Shown piece by piece: positions 12,910-22,872 of a stretch of DNA of 64,000 bases. This DNA comes from Flaccisagitta enflata. Its lineage: Eukaryota > Chaetognatha > Sagittoidea > Aphragmophora. The stretch's first letter is position 1. Each line of letters starts with the position of its first letter. Under the pieces are notes generated by a model. That model saw nothing but the letters and a program-made list of their open reading frames with translations. It searched no databases and was not told the DNA's origin. Position numbers and translations under genes: made by a program. The stretch lies in the NCBI GenBank assembly GCA_965153355.1, contig OZ231127.1:29574001-29638000 (forward strand). Reading direction: 5' to 3'.

Positions 12910-13352
12910 ATATGTATGACTAATTGAGTCAATTATATTTTGGTTGAAAAAAAAAATTATTATGAAGCATCTCTCTCTCTCTCTCTCTCTCTAGATCATT
13001 CACGGTTTTCCCGTTAAATTCAAGGGAACTACGGGCACTGTTACAAACAAATAGCACAGGCATAGAATACAAAAGTATAAAAATGCTTATGAACAAAGTT
13101 TTTTCTCAAAATACATATTTTGAAGATCCTTTAAACGAGTTATATGAAGGCCTGAAATCCAGCCTCACTTTTAGCTTTCCCGATCAGTGTACAAATGACG
13201 GTTTGAACTTTCGTTCAAATGAATTGAGTCTACTTTTAAATCAAACACCACTGTACATGCCGATTTCGTTTTTAACACATGATGACCTATTGCCGTCTAA
13301 AAAAAATGATAAAATAGAAGACAGACAGTCACTAAATGATTTGCTCTCATGA
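10726..13352 (+). CDS. Packaging ATPase (FtsK/HerA type), split by introns
   Basis: This is the ATPase that pumps DNA into capsids in Polintons, adintoviruses and, distantly, adenoviruses (IVa2). Exon 10726-10803 holds a Walker A loop (SAAGKSSTV). Exon 11029-11599 joins it in phase, reading IDDYIFDQGI before a polyQ and strongly acidic/basic insertion. Exon 12190-12322 joins in phase 0 and gives a Walker B (IVFDDIMI) followed by LAEIFSASSNHLSL, the conserved post-Walker-B segment of this family. A short exon starting at 12411 and the terminal exon 12995-13352 (PLNSRELRALL, stop at 13350) complete the C-terminal half. The donor of the 12411 exon is not certain: the obvious donors leave the wrong phase for the last exon, so it may use a weak GT or be broken. 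The first exon is not identified; 7036-7116 is a weak candidate. The long low-complexity insertion between Walker A and B is unusual. Confidence 0.72.
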
Positions 13353-13647
13353 TTGTTGTCAACAGATTTTCCAAAAAATAAAAATACATTTTGCCTACTG
13401 CCTACATTTTTATCTCAAGGTGTCTCAAGGAAAACTGTTCTGTTCATATAGTCCTCTTTGGCAAAAACAAAAATAATGGGTGAGTTATTCATTATTTTTC
13501 CTTGTTGTATTTTAACTTGCTATGAGACCCCTCCCCCCCCCCTGGACAGTTTAGATCTCTTCTCCCCCCCCCCCTCTCCCTCTCTGGACAGTTTATAATC
13601 TTTTCTCTTTTATTCTTTCTCTTTCTTTCTTTCTTATTTTCATCAAG

Positions 13648-16600
13648 AATATTCAGCATCAGTCTTTGTCCTTACTCTTATCCATATCAAAATGGTTAGG
13701 TAAATCAAATCATTTACTTGTGGGAATATGCCCATTTGCATATAGTGTGTGCCATGCGACTCTACCTCCTTTAATGGAATCCCCGTCTCCAGTCCGTCCG
13801 TTCAATCATCATATATTATACTTTTGTTCAGTTTTTTTAGGTCTCAGTGCTCCTGCCCAAATGACCTCAATTATGGCCCCTGCCCACCCGCACGTGACTG
13901 GGATAGTCGTGTATCCGGCCTTTTATAGATCGTGTGTGCCGTCTGTCTGTCAATCAAGTGCAAATACCTTTTTGGTCTCGTCGCACGCTTTGTTGTCGCA
14001 CGCCTTGTTTGAAATCCGTAAAATGATTTGATTATTCATCTTTCCCAGCGACGAGATGTTTCCTTTAAGCGACGGTCAACGCGAAGGTCATATCAAGAGA
14101 TGTTTGCCAGGAGACGTCTCAGGAAACCTAACAAGCGTAGTGGAAAGTCTTAATCAACAATATTTTAAAAAAGATATCCATCAACAATCAGGCCAAGTCA
14201 CTGATGATATCATAAAAGCGATTCCCCTAGAATTCAGTTTCGTACAGATGGCTCCCTCCGGAATGTTCAAAAGATCTCTTCCAAATTACTCAGCCACCTC
14301 TCCAGCGTTGGAGAGGGTTTGCCATCTTTTGGCTGATGATTACAATAATAAATCAAAACGATTCACTTCAGCTGCATTAAACATTTACCAGTGCAACGCG
14401 AGTTGTAGCGAGGTGACTGAATGAATGATTGAGTGAACAATTGAAAGATTGAATGATTAACTACTGGACTGAGTGAATGATGGTCTACAGGACTGACTGA
14501 GTGAATGAGTGAGTGAATGATTTGCTACTGGACCGACTTAAGGACTGAGTGAATGAGTGAGTGAATAAATGATTGACTACTGACTCATTTGATTGAATGA
14601 TTTGATGAATAAATGAATGCATGAATGTGGAGCAAAAAAAAACGCACATCCTTATCTTTTTTGGGGGGGGGGAATTTTTTTCAAAGGTAACAAAACGCCG
14701 ATTCAACAATAGCTGTTGCTCACAGAAACAGCATGAAAATGAACTACTCGGAGCCCCAGGGAACGTTGCATACTCCTTATCTTTCCCACAAAACCACAAC
14801 ATTAACCACTTTCTCAGTATCCGAAAAAATCTGGAAGAGAAAGATGCTTCCGGATTTTTTCATCAATGGCTACTTGTCGTCTCTTTTTACGTCGGCAAAA
14901 ACAACCAGTTGATGCATAAAGCCGCTCTTGACGTTTCAAGAAAGGAACAAACTTTAAGAGTTTCTGTCGACAATATTTCCCAACAACGTTTCACATCCTT
15001 AGAATGCGGTGTCTGGCACCCAAGTGGAAGTAGTCAAATGTCACTCGGGCTTGACCGATCCAGCAAAGTCACGCAGCTATCTGCCAACTCTTTTTTACAC
15101 GGGTCTGAAAAATTTCAAGCAGAAATAGATCAAATTGGAAGATGTGAACATCGTATAGCCCCATCATTACCCAATCCCAGTCAAAGTTATAATTTAGCCC
15201 GATATGCATATTTGGCTGTCAAAAGGGATCTATGGCCAGATATATCATCTACACGCCATAGCAGGTTAAAAATTTATGATAACCGCTTCGTGTGGAAGAT
15301 CGACAATGACGGTAGTATCGGAGACACGGACAGATTGCCAGCTTGGCACGTTCTCAACTCGTACATAACAGAACAATTTCCCATTGAAGACCTGATCGGA
15401 CCGCCTAGCCTATCAAGAGAACTTAACAAGCAAATGCTTGAAAGATGGAATACTAAATGCTTATTTGAATGTTGTAATCTTTTACACATCCCTTTGGATA
15501 GCCAGTCACAACAGAACCACTTCAAGACACAAGAATATCAATTAGGAAACCAAGAATTAAGACAGTTAAACATAGAAAGAAAACCAGCGTTCAGAGCGTC
15601 CGATCAAATCAATAGCTTATGCGAGTTGGAGTTCAATTTAGCTCCCACATCTGAGACTTTAACAGAGTATAGAAGACGCGCCAGTGATTTGCGTTGGTCA
15701 ACTGCTTACAAGGGTAGGACATCTTAAGACTGGAGGGATTTGAGCCTTGTGCCTCGAAAATGGGATTTTGGGATGATTTGAGCCTTGAGACTTGGGATTT
15801 TTGGGCCTTGGGACTGGAGGGATTTTGAGCCTTGGGACTGGAGGAATTTTTGGAGCCTTGGGTCTCGAGACTTGGAGATTTTGGGTCTTGAGACTTGGGA
15901 GATTTTGGGTCTTGAGACTTGGGACTTGGGATTTTTAGCTTTTATTGTTCCCTGCTAATCCAATCCCCCCCCCTTCTTCAGGCGAGACTGAACGCGACGG
16001 AAGCTGGCCTCATCTATGGTCATCTAACTGCTCATGACTTTTACTGTGTAACAGAGGTCAATATTAACCTCTATGACAGTGATCCGGCAGAATTTGACAG
16101 TATTTCCAAATAAGTCATTAATTATTTGTCAGTGATTACTCTATTACTTTATTCTTCTCAAAGGTCTGAAGTAATGTTTATAAACTTTAGACAGAAGCGG
16201 ACAGACAATCCAAAGTCTTCTGCTCTGTCACTAAGATTCAATCAATCAATCATTTCTATCAATCATTTCAATCAATCATCTCCATCGACATTCCATCAAT
16301 CAATCAATCATTCCATCAAACCCCTAACAGATCCGGCATGGCTGTCATGTTCTCTACACGCTCAATCCTATGGAGTGGTTATCGTGCCTTCAAAATGTGC
16401 GAGGCTCGTATCAAGGACAGAGTTTTGCGCCGACACACCGACGCAAATGTATCCTGTAAACTGTATCAACTCGGACAGCGACGACCACTGCAGCGTTTGC
16501 AAAACGTAAGAAGAAGCGAGAGAGAGCAAGAGAGCGAGAGAACGAGAGAGCGAAAGAGTAAGAGAGAGCAACGATAACCTCTGCCTTCCTCCCTGTTCTA

Positions 16601-17342
16601 TGTGACCTGCCTCTCACAAGTGCGTTTTGTGTACGATGGTTGAAAAAACCCTCTCAAAATAAGCCACAAAGGCACGCGTGTGAGGCATTTCAAATGAACA
16701 ACACTCTACAACAACACGGAAAAAGAAAGAGAGAGAGCACGAGGCGCATAAACACACGCGCTATATGATCTTTCCTCTGATATGTGCGTTTTGTAACTAT
16801 CTCAAAACAATCGCACTTGTTAGAGTGACAATTCAAATAACCGCACCTCACTTCAGCGCAATTCTTCCTCGACATTCGACACTAATTCAATTAATCTTCG
16901 TCGGCGTTCAATCACGTTCAATCATGTTCAATCACGTTCAATCCCTATCTTTCCATTAATTAATCTCTCGTCTCTCTTCTATCTTTCCATGTATATCAGC
17001 TATGGAGACATCTCGGACCCTATCAACACCCAATTGCACTCTTCCTTCGCCGACAAATGCCTCAGTGAAACCATGGAAAACAAGACCCATAAGGCTGCGT
17101 GGTTAAAAAGAAGCGGCGTCTCGCCAGATCATGACAAGATTCAATCTTTGCTTCGGTAAGTAGAATCACATGCGAGCGAGCGACCAACCAACCAAAACGC
17201 ACGAGCGATCGACCAACCACCCTACCAACCAACCAATATTCTTTCTTATAGAGACCTATCAAGCTCCAGTTGCGGCCCTCATATTCTGGAAACCCAGGTC
17301 CTCTGTTACAATGCTTTGGAAAAATCTTTGGACGTAGGTTAG
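13648..17342 (+). CDS. Large unknown multi-exon gene of the viral element
   Basis: The inferred exons are 13648-13699, 14049-14412, 14687-15713, 15982 to about 16090, 16331-16505, 17000-17155 and 17252-17342 (stop TAG). Exons 14049-14412 and 14687-15713 join in phase 0, and the last three also join in phase. The 15713/15982 junction is off by phase, which points to a missed site or decay. The product is long, with segments such as FFHQWLLVVSFYVG, WKIDNDGSIGD and, in the 16331 exon, CINSDSDDHCSVCKT. I do not recognise a domain. It sits between the packaging ATPase and the integrase/penton block, where adenovirus-like elements keep replication or minor-capsid genes, but no polymerase motif is visible. 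The intron at 13.7-14.05 kb carries an AGTCGC-family insertion. Confidence 0.5.
13720..13965 (+). repeat. AGTCGC-family insertion in an intron
   Basis: It contains TGCCATGCGACTCTACC, GTCCGTCCGTTC, CTGCCCACCCGCACGTGACTGG and GTGTATCCGGCCTTTT in the order typical of the family. Confidence 0.6.
14415..14600. repeat. Degenerate (TGAATGAT)n in an intron
   Basis: Repeats of GAATGA, GACTGAGTGAATGA and related units fill the intron between exons ending at 14412 and starting at 14687. Confidence 0.6.
15720..15940. repeat. GGGATTTTGAGCCTTGGGACT tandem repeat
   Basis: Imperfect units of about 18-25 bp (GAGCCTTGGGACTGGAGG, TTGGGTCTTGAGACTTGGG) fill the intron after the exon ending at 15713. Confidence 0.6.
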
Positions 17343-17577
17343 ATGAAGGAAACATTTGACTGTGAAATATGACTGAAATTTAACTGTGAAATTTGACTGT
17401 GAAACAAAACAAGGCAAACACTTATAAGTCACGTGCGAGACTTGTAGTTTGACCAACCGACCTTGACCAACCGACGGTTAAAGCAGGGTGTGAGTGCGTG
17501 CGCGTGCTGGTGCCATACCCTATAAGTCATGATCAAATATACCTATGGCTCCCCATGTGATGGTGCTGAGGATATTC

Positions 17578-17943
17578 TTAATGACAGCGACTCGTGGTTG
17601 TGGATGCCGAAGCGTAAGTAAACGAAGCTGGAAGTGAGATGAAGTGGATGAAGTAGGATGCGTTGGAGCGAGTCTCGATCTCGTGGATTAACCTGACACA
17701 GTGTGTGAATCCTGGCAGGAGGGTGCCGACAGCATCACTCTGGGTCGCAGATCCTGCCCGGCAGCCATACTGCGGGCTCTTGGCTGTAGCGGGCTGAAGC
17801 AGGCCTAGGGCCGTGGGGCTGCTGTGTCCGGTAAGAGGAAGGCGGATGTGGATGTGTCCCACCAGTGTTGTTGACGAAGGACTGAACGTCTGAGAAGTCG
17901 AGATGTCGGAAGGAAGCGGGCGTGTGTCTGTGCTCTCAGCGAT
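17578..17943 (-). CDS. Possible terminal exon, unknown, opposite strand
   Basis: A GC-richer open stretch of about 120 codons follows a plausible acceptor (TTATTTTCAG) and ends at a stop. The product is Ser/Thr-rich with no recognised domain. It lies opposite the viral gene cluster and differs from it in composition, so it may be host sequence or part of a transposon. Support is weak. Confidence 0.25.
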   Translation of the reverse strand: MAESTDTRPLPSDISTSQTFSPSSTTLVGHIHIRLPLTGHSSPTALGLLQPATAKSPQYGCRAGSATQSDAVGTLLPGFTHCVRLIHEIETRSNASYFIHFISLPASFTYASASTTTSRCH

Positions 17944-18399
17944 CTGAAAATAAAATTGCATGAGAATGTATAGAATGGCGTGCCGCATAGCTAAAAACAC
18001 AATCTTAGCCCGGACGGCAGACCGACAGAACATATCCCAACAATCGCTATCTTGTGCTTAACTGAGCTTGAAATCAGAGAATTTTGGACGTAGCGGCGTC
18101 AGGGTGTAAAAAGGATTTTGAACAAATCGCCACCTGTTTCCAAACCATGAGATATGGTTTTTAATACATAAAATTAGTTACTCGTTTTCACGTGAGATAT
18201 AAGCCATGGGTTCAGATGTTTAGAAGTAAAAGTAAGCTCACTCGCTGAAGCTCCTGCTATTTCACTAGTAACCTCTTACATGTCACAACTCACTGCAGCT
18301 AAATATCATAAACTCATCACTTTACTCTGTCTTTCATGTCACTATACATATCACATACTCATATCACACTCATAATGCATAAATACAATGTCACACTCA

Positions 18400-18408
18400 C
18401 TAAATACA

Positions 18409-18445
<37 letters not shown>
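18400..18445. repeat. (TA)n microsatellite
   Basis: A TATATA tract lies within an A/T/C-rich stretch (18250-18690) that holds no gene. Confidence 0.85.
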
Positions 18446-18447
<2 letters not shown>

Positions 18448-18690
18448 ACCACTCACACATCTTACTCATCTCCTTACACATAGCTCTCACTATCTCACAC
18501 ACCTTTCATCTCACACATAAATACTCATAACCATCATCTTGCTAAATATACACTTAAATCTCATAATATAAATATACTGAAACCTCTTTTACACTAAAAT
18601 ATAAACATAAACCATATATATCAATTACACACTCGCTCTCACACACTCGCTCTCACACACTCTCTCTCTCTCTGTCTAACCTCATTTTAG

Positions 18691-19489
18691 AGTTCAACTT
18701 GTGGATGGAGGCCGGATCCATGACAATTCATTTCCTCCACTACGAAACTAGGCGCGATTGTCACTTCACACGTCATTAGAAAAAGACTGTTTGAGAAACA
18801 CAATGAAAAATTTATTCGATCAGTCTCGATATCAATTTCTAAAGCATATATTTTATCCGGAAATGAACAATCAGATGGGAGGGATTCTGAAAAGGTGGAA
18901 ATTGAGCGCTCAAGTGAAGATGGGAGAATCTGAGCTGAGAAATAGACTCCTCTATCCTAGATTTTTTTTTGATGAATTTTCAAATCAAGAATTGGAAAAA
19001 TGGCTCTTAACCGCAAAAAAAGAATTGGCTGCTCAAAATGCCTACTTAAAGCGAAGTGAGGTAGAAGTAAGACGCTCTATCCCCTCGATAAAAATCCATT
19101 TGCCAAATGAGGAACATGTTCGTTACTAGTTTATGAGCTCCATTAACGTGCCCCAAGACCATCTAAATCAAGCTGTGGCTAATACCGTAAGCGCAGTCAC
19201 ACTCGGCTCACGATTTTCCTGGCTTTCACCTATGCGTTTACCAATTCGTAATCATCCCCTAAACCTTAGTATTTTCACACAAATAGCCCAAGGAATGCCC
19301 ATCGAAACATTTTTGGACAAAGATGATAGAATACATCCAGAAGATGATGTCAGACACGTGCGGGTAGATAATAGAATATTGGAAAATCTAATGCTCTTTT
19401 TATCTTATGGAACTTGGCGGCCAAACAGAGTGAAATTGAGAGACAATCGCGTTGTAAAAGACTCATCAGTCCAAACCGTCAATAGATAA
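18691..19489 (+). CDS. Unknown viral-element ORF with two in-frame TAGs
   Basis: After an acceptor at 18690 (CTCATTTTAG) one frame stays open for about 265 codons apart from two TAG codons at 18749 and 19127. The first part opens VQLVDGGRIHDNSFPP, the middle is charged and helical (ELEKWLLTAKKELAAQ), and the last part includes LSPMRLPIRN and MLFLSYGTWRP. An ATG at 19133 follows the second TAG, so the 3' part could be a gene of its own. Codon use matches the capsid cluster. Family unknown. The two stops suggest either two or three genes, pseudogenisation, or readthrough. Confidence 0.4.
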
Positions 19490-19691
19490 CATGTAACGCC
19501 TTGATTACAGCGGAGCTTCACTAGAGCGCAACCGCTAATACAGCAGTACTGCAGTACAGTGCAATACCATTGACGGTATCAATAAGAAATTTTGTAGTTG
19601 AACGCGCTCTGGTGAAGCTTTACTGTATTTTTTCTTTTTTCTTTTGCTCATTTCCCTCTGTATAACAAGCTTAATAATGCGACAATGAAAG

Positions 19692-20568
19692 ATGCAAAAA
19701 GACGGCGATGATGACGCAAAAAGCAAAATTAAAGATAAATTGTCTAGGCTAACAGCAAACATTTCTAAAAATCTCATTTCTGCACAGGATAATAATGTAC
19801 ACCGTAGTTTCCTTGTAAATGAGAAAGATTTTTTATCAATTTGTCAATTAGGTAAGCTTGAGAGCGAGGCTTGATACACGGTTGGACAGGAACAGTAATG
19901 TAAAAAGACACAACGGGCCAACAGACCGACCGACACGGGCAGAAGTCGCGTGATTTCCTTTATAACTGGTTGTATCGTTCTCAAGCCTACCTGATATTGG
20001 CAAATAGCTCTTCACTCATTGAATAATACAAATGAAGAAGACCCGGAAACAAAAACTCGGAATGAACAAAAAGAAACCACTGAACAAACCAGTACAAACC
20101 CACAACCTGACGGACAATCTCACGAAACGATACCGAAAACAGGAAAGAATGAAATAGAAGAAAAAGAAGAAGAGAAAATGAGTACAAAACACGCGAAAGG
20201 AAGTGGCGATGTTGACGATCATCTTGACGATACTAAGAAATTAAGAAAAGAAATCTTAACCATCTTGAATTCTAAAATGTGTTCGGATTCCAAATCCTCA
20301 CTTTTGGAAGACGTCTTTTTACGTTATCAAAAAGAAAATAATTTGAAGATAGAACGATCAATTGAGAGCAAATATAAAAAACGACACCCTAATTTGCTGA
20401 AGGGTGGAGGCCATTTTGATGAACAACAAGAAAATAACAAAACAGAACAGATGAACATCGAGAATAGCAACAGCGACGAAAGCGCCACCGCCACTGAAAC
20501 CGACAGCGATGATAACAAAAATGATGAAAAACGGAAACAAAAGATCAAAAAAAAACTAAAACGACAAG

Positions 20569-20609
<41 letters not shown>

Positions 20610-20624
20610 ACATATATTTTATGA
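19692..20624 (+). CDS. Charged Gln-rich protein, two exons, unknown
   Basis: Exon 19692-19851 starts with ATG (MQKDGDDDAKSKIKDKL) and ends in phase 1 at ATTAG/GTAAGC. Exon 20008-20624 begins in the matching phase. The product is about 258 residues, highly charged, with a helical middle (DDTKKLRKEILTILNSKM), an acidic/basic linker and a (CAA)n-encoded polyQ tail just before the stop. Composition suggests a disordered nucleic-acid or scaffold protein, but no domain is recognised. The 156-bp intron contains an AGTCGC-family fragment (19895-19965). Confidence 0.5.
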
Positions 20625-20748
20625 AAAAAAATCATGGATGATGTCAGTGAAAAGATATTGTATCAACCATAAACTCAAATTAGATATTCTTACTGAAACA
20701 ATCTTAAATGTCAAAAGCTAAATAATTTCCTATTTTTCACTTGGAAAA

Positions 20749-21012
20749 ATGAAAAAAAATAAAGTTGTAAGTCCTGATGTCGATTTTTGCATTGTAAAGA
20801 ATATTATTTTTTTCCAAGGAGGATTCACAGATATTGGGAAAATTTTATCTGCTATTTCTCTTTCTCGAAATAAAATCTTTGAATATTTGAAAGCAAGAAA
20901 CCAAAAATTTAAGCCTTTTTCCTCCGCAGAAAAACACTTTTTAAGAGATTTTCAGAAAAAAATACATGTTCCTAAAAACACTATTCATTGTAAATCTGTA
21001 CGCCAATTGTGC
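20749..21012 (+). CDS. Small ORF upstream of integrase
   Basis: An 88-codon ORF starts MKKNKVVSPDVDFC. Its middle (DIGKILSAISLSRNKIFEYLK) followed by an aromatic/basic stretch resembles in layout the N-terminal, pre-catalytic part of Polinton and retroelement integrases. The pattern there is a short helical unit, a WL/YL-type helix end and a basic exit. It ends 21 bp before the ATG at 21034, whose product has the same layout. It may be a duplicated N-terminal unit or a small separate protein. The resemblance is only suggestive. Confidence 0.35.
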
Positions 21013-21033
21013 TAATTCTTTTCTTAGATAACC

Positions 21034-21977
21034 ATGGAACAAGTACAACAACCTGTTAAAAGACTCATAAGAAAATACTATGAAGATAAACAATTATATT
21101 TAAAGCCGAACACAAAATTTTTATTGGAAGAAATCCGCAAAGATAGTAGGTTAAGCGGACTTACAACACGAGATATTTTGATACTAAAGAACACACTTTA
21201 TGAGCTATCACGCATTAAACATTACCGCCGTCAAAAAAAAGGGGGACAGGAATTTAGAAACTACATAACTTTTTCACCGGGTAATACTAGTAATCGCGCA
21301 CTATGCGGCTCTACTCTCCCCACTAGCCCATTTTATCATTCATGCACGCACGAAACTAATTCAGTCATGTATCTGGCCTTGTTTTTTTGAGGTTCCCAAC
21401 TCGCTTGCGATCTTAGCTTCATAAAAAGATTGGTTAGTCAAAAACGCACATCTATCACCCCTGGGACTAAACACGTCATTGTCCTAGTCATGATCGATTT
21501 GTTTAGGTAAATAAATGTCTCACTTTACCACCCTACACCACTAAATCTTTGAGCAATTAATGTTTTTTTGCATATTTCTTCTACATAGTCGATTTTGCCA
21601 ACTACGCGTGATTCCAAATGCAAAGGCTGCCACAGTTCATGACACGGTCCGACGCTCACTGCCCTTCTTTTCCCTATTTGTCTCGTCAAAAATAAATAAT
21701 TCTCACTCTGTATTGGTGACAGATCAGGTAATAACTCTAACTGACAAACTAATAATAAACAGCTAAAAAATATTTAGAAGTTAACATTTTTATTTTCAAA
21801 AGGTATGAATTCGATCAAATTCATATAAGAAATGTCTGATATGATGCTGCTATCCGTGAATGTGTTTCACTCGAAAATCAAGCGTCGTTGACGTCGTATA
21901 AGGTATTAATGGTATATATCATTGATATTAGTTTTTTTCTTAAATAATTACAGCTGCAGTGTTATCTGTTGTTTTTT

Positions 21978-22058
<81 letters not shown>

Positions 22059-22785
22059 AAAACTCAAAAACATCTTTTTTAAAATCCTGATGAGATATCC
22101 AAATTTGCATTATGATAAAGTCATTGCAATGACAGAAATAATTAGCAATAATGAACCAAGTTTAGCCAATTTTGGGTTCAATCCGAGTCGTTGTCAATTT
22201 GACAACTACATTAGTTCTACAGTTCTAAGAAAAAGACTAATGATTGATAAGAAAAAACAAGAACAAGCTAGACGTGTTTATGAAAGTCTAGCAGACGATC
22301 AAAAATTAAAACCTAATGACGCCGTTCGTTTAAAATTGCAAAAAACCCTAATTAGGAAAGAGAGTAGTTTATTCAACCCACTCATTTCAAAAGAAATATT
22401 TCACATCGACCGCTGTGACTCTACTAGGTTACCCGTAAAATACTCCCTCAAGGAAATGCCTAAAACCAAGTTCTGGTATTCCTGGAATTTACAGAAAATT
22501 GATGAAAATATACTTAAAGAAGCGGAAAAAACTAAAAAAGAAATCCTAAAAACTGATAATAACAATTCTACAATTATGGTAAATGATATTATTTTCAGAG
22601 ATACAAAAACACTAAGTATTGGGAAGAATTTACAACACCAGGTTATGTACGAAATTATGCATAAAAATCACAAAGAATATCTAACTAAAGAAAATTTGCT
22701 TTTGTATAAAAAAATATTTTCTAATGACACTCTTCAATATTCACCGAAATTTGATTTGAAAGAATTTCAACAATATGTCATTTAA
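21034..22785 (+). CDS. rve-type integrase, intron-split and damaged
   Basis: This is the DDE integrase of Polinton-like elements, which inserts the element into host DNA. The first exon (21034-21280) gives a helical N-terminal region. A short exon ending at 21506 carries VLVMIDLF, the first catalytic Asp (codon 21496). Exon 21589-21727 joins it in phase and reads through to HSVLVTDQ, the second catalytic Asp. Exon 22059-22785, which follows a 75-bp (TC)n tract, encodes the post-catalytic and SH3-like C-terminal domain (LKPNDAVRLKL, then LISKEIFHI and a KFWYSWNLQKID end). Sequence at about 21803-21905 has a Y-E-F-like start and IK-rich remnants where the third catalytic residue should be, but the frame is interrupted. 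The first junction also does not match in phase. Probably no longer functional as read here. An AGTCGC insertion occupies 21285-21390. Confidence 0.62.
21982..22056. repeat. (TC)n tract abutting an integrase acceptor
   Basis: About 37 TC units run directly into the CAG acceptor at 22056-22058, so the microsatellite is the polypyrimidine tract of that intron. Confidence 0.85.
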
Positions 22786-22795
22786 TCACAAAATG

Positions 22796-22798
<3 letters not shown>

Positions 22799-22842
<44 letters not shown>
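22799..22842. repeat. Poly(T) run
   Basis: An uninterrupted T run of about 44 bases lies between the integrase stop and the penton-like gene. Confidence 0.9.
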
Positions 22843-22843
<1 letters not shown>

Positions 22844-22872
22844 TAAATATATTCATCATTTTTTATTTTTGT

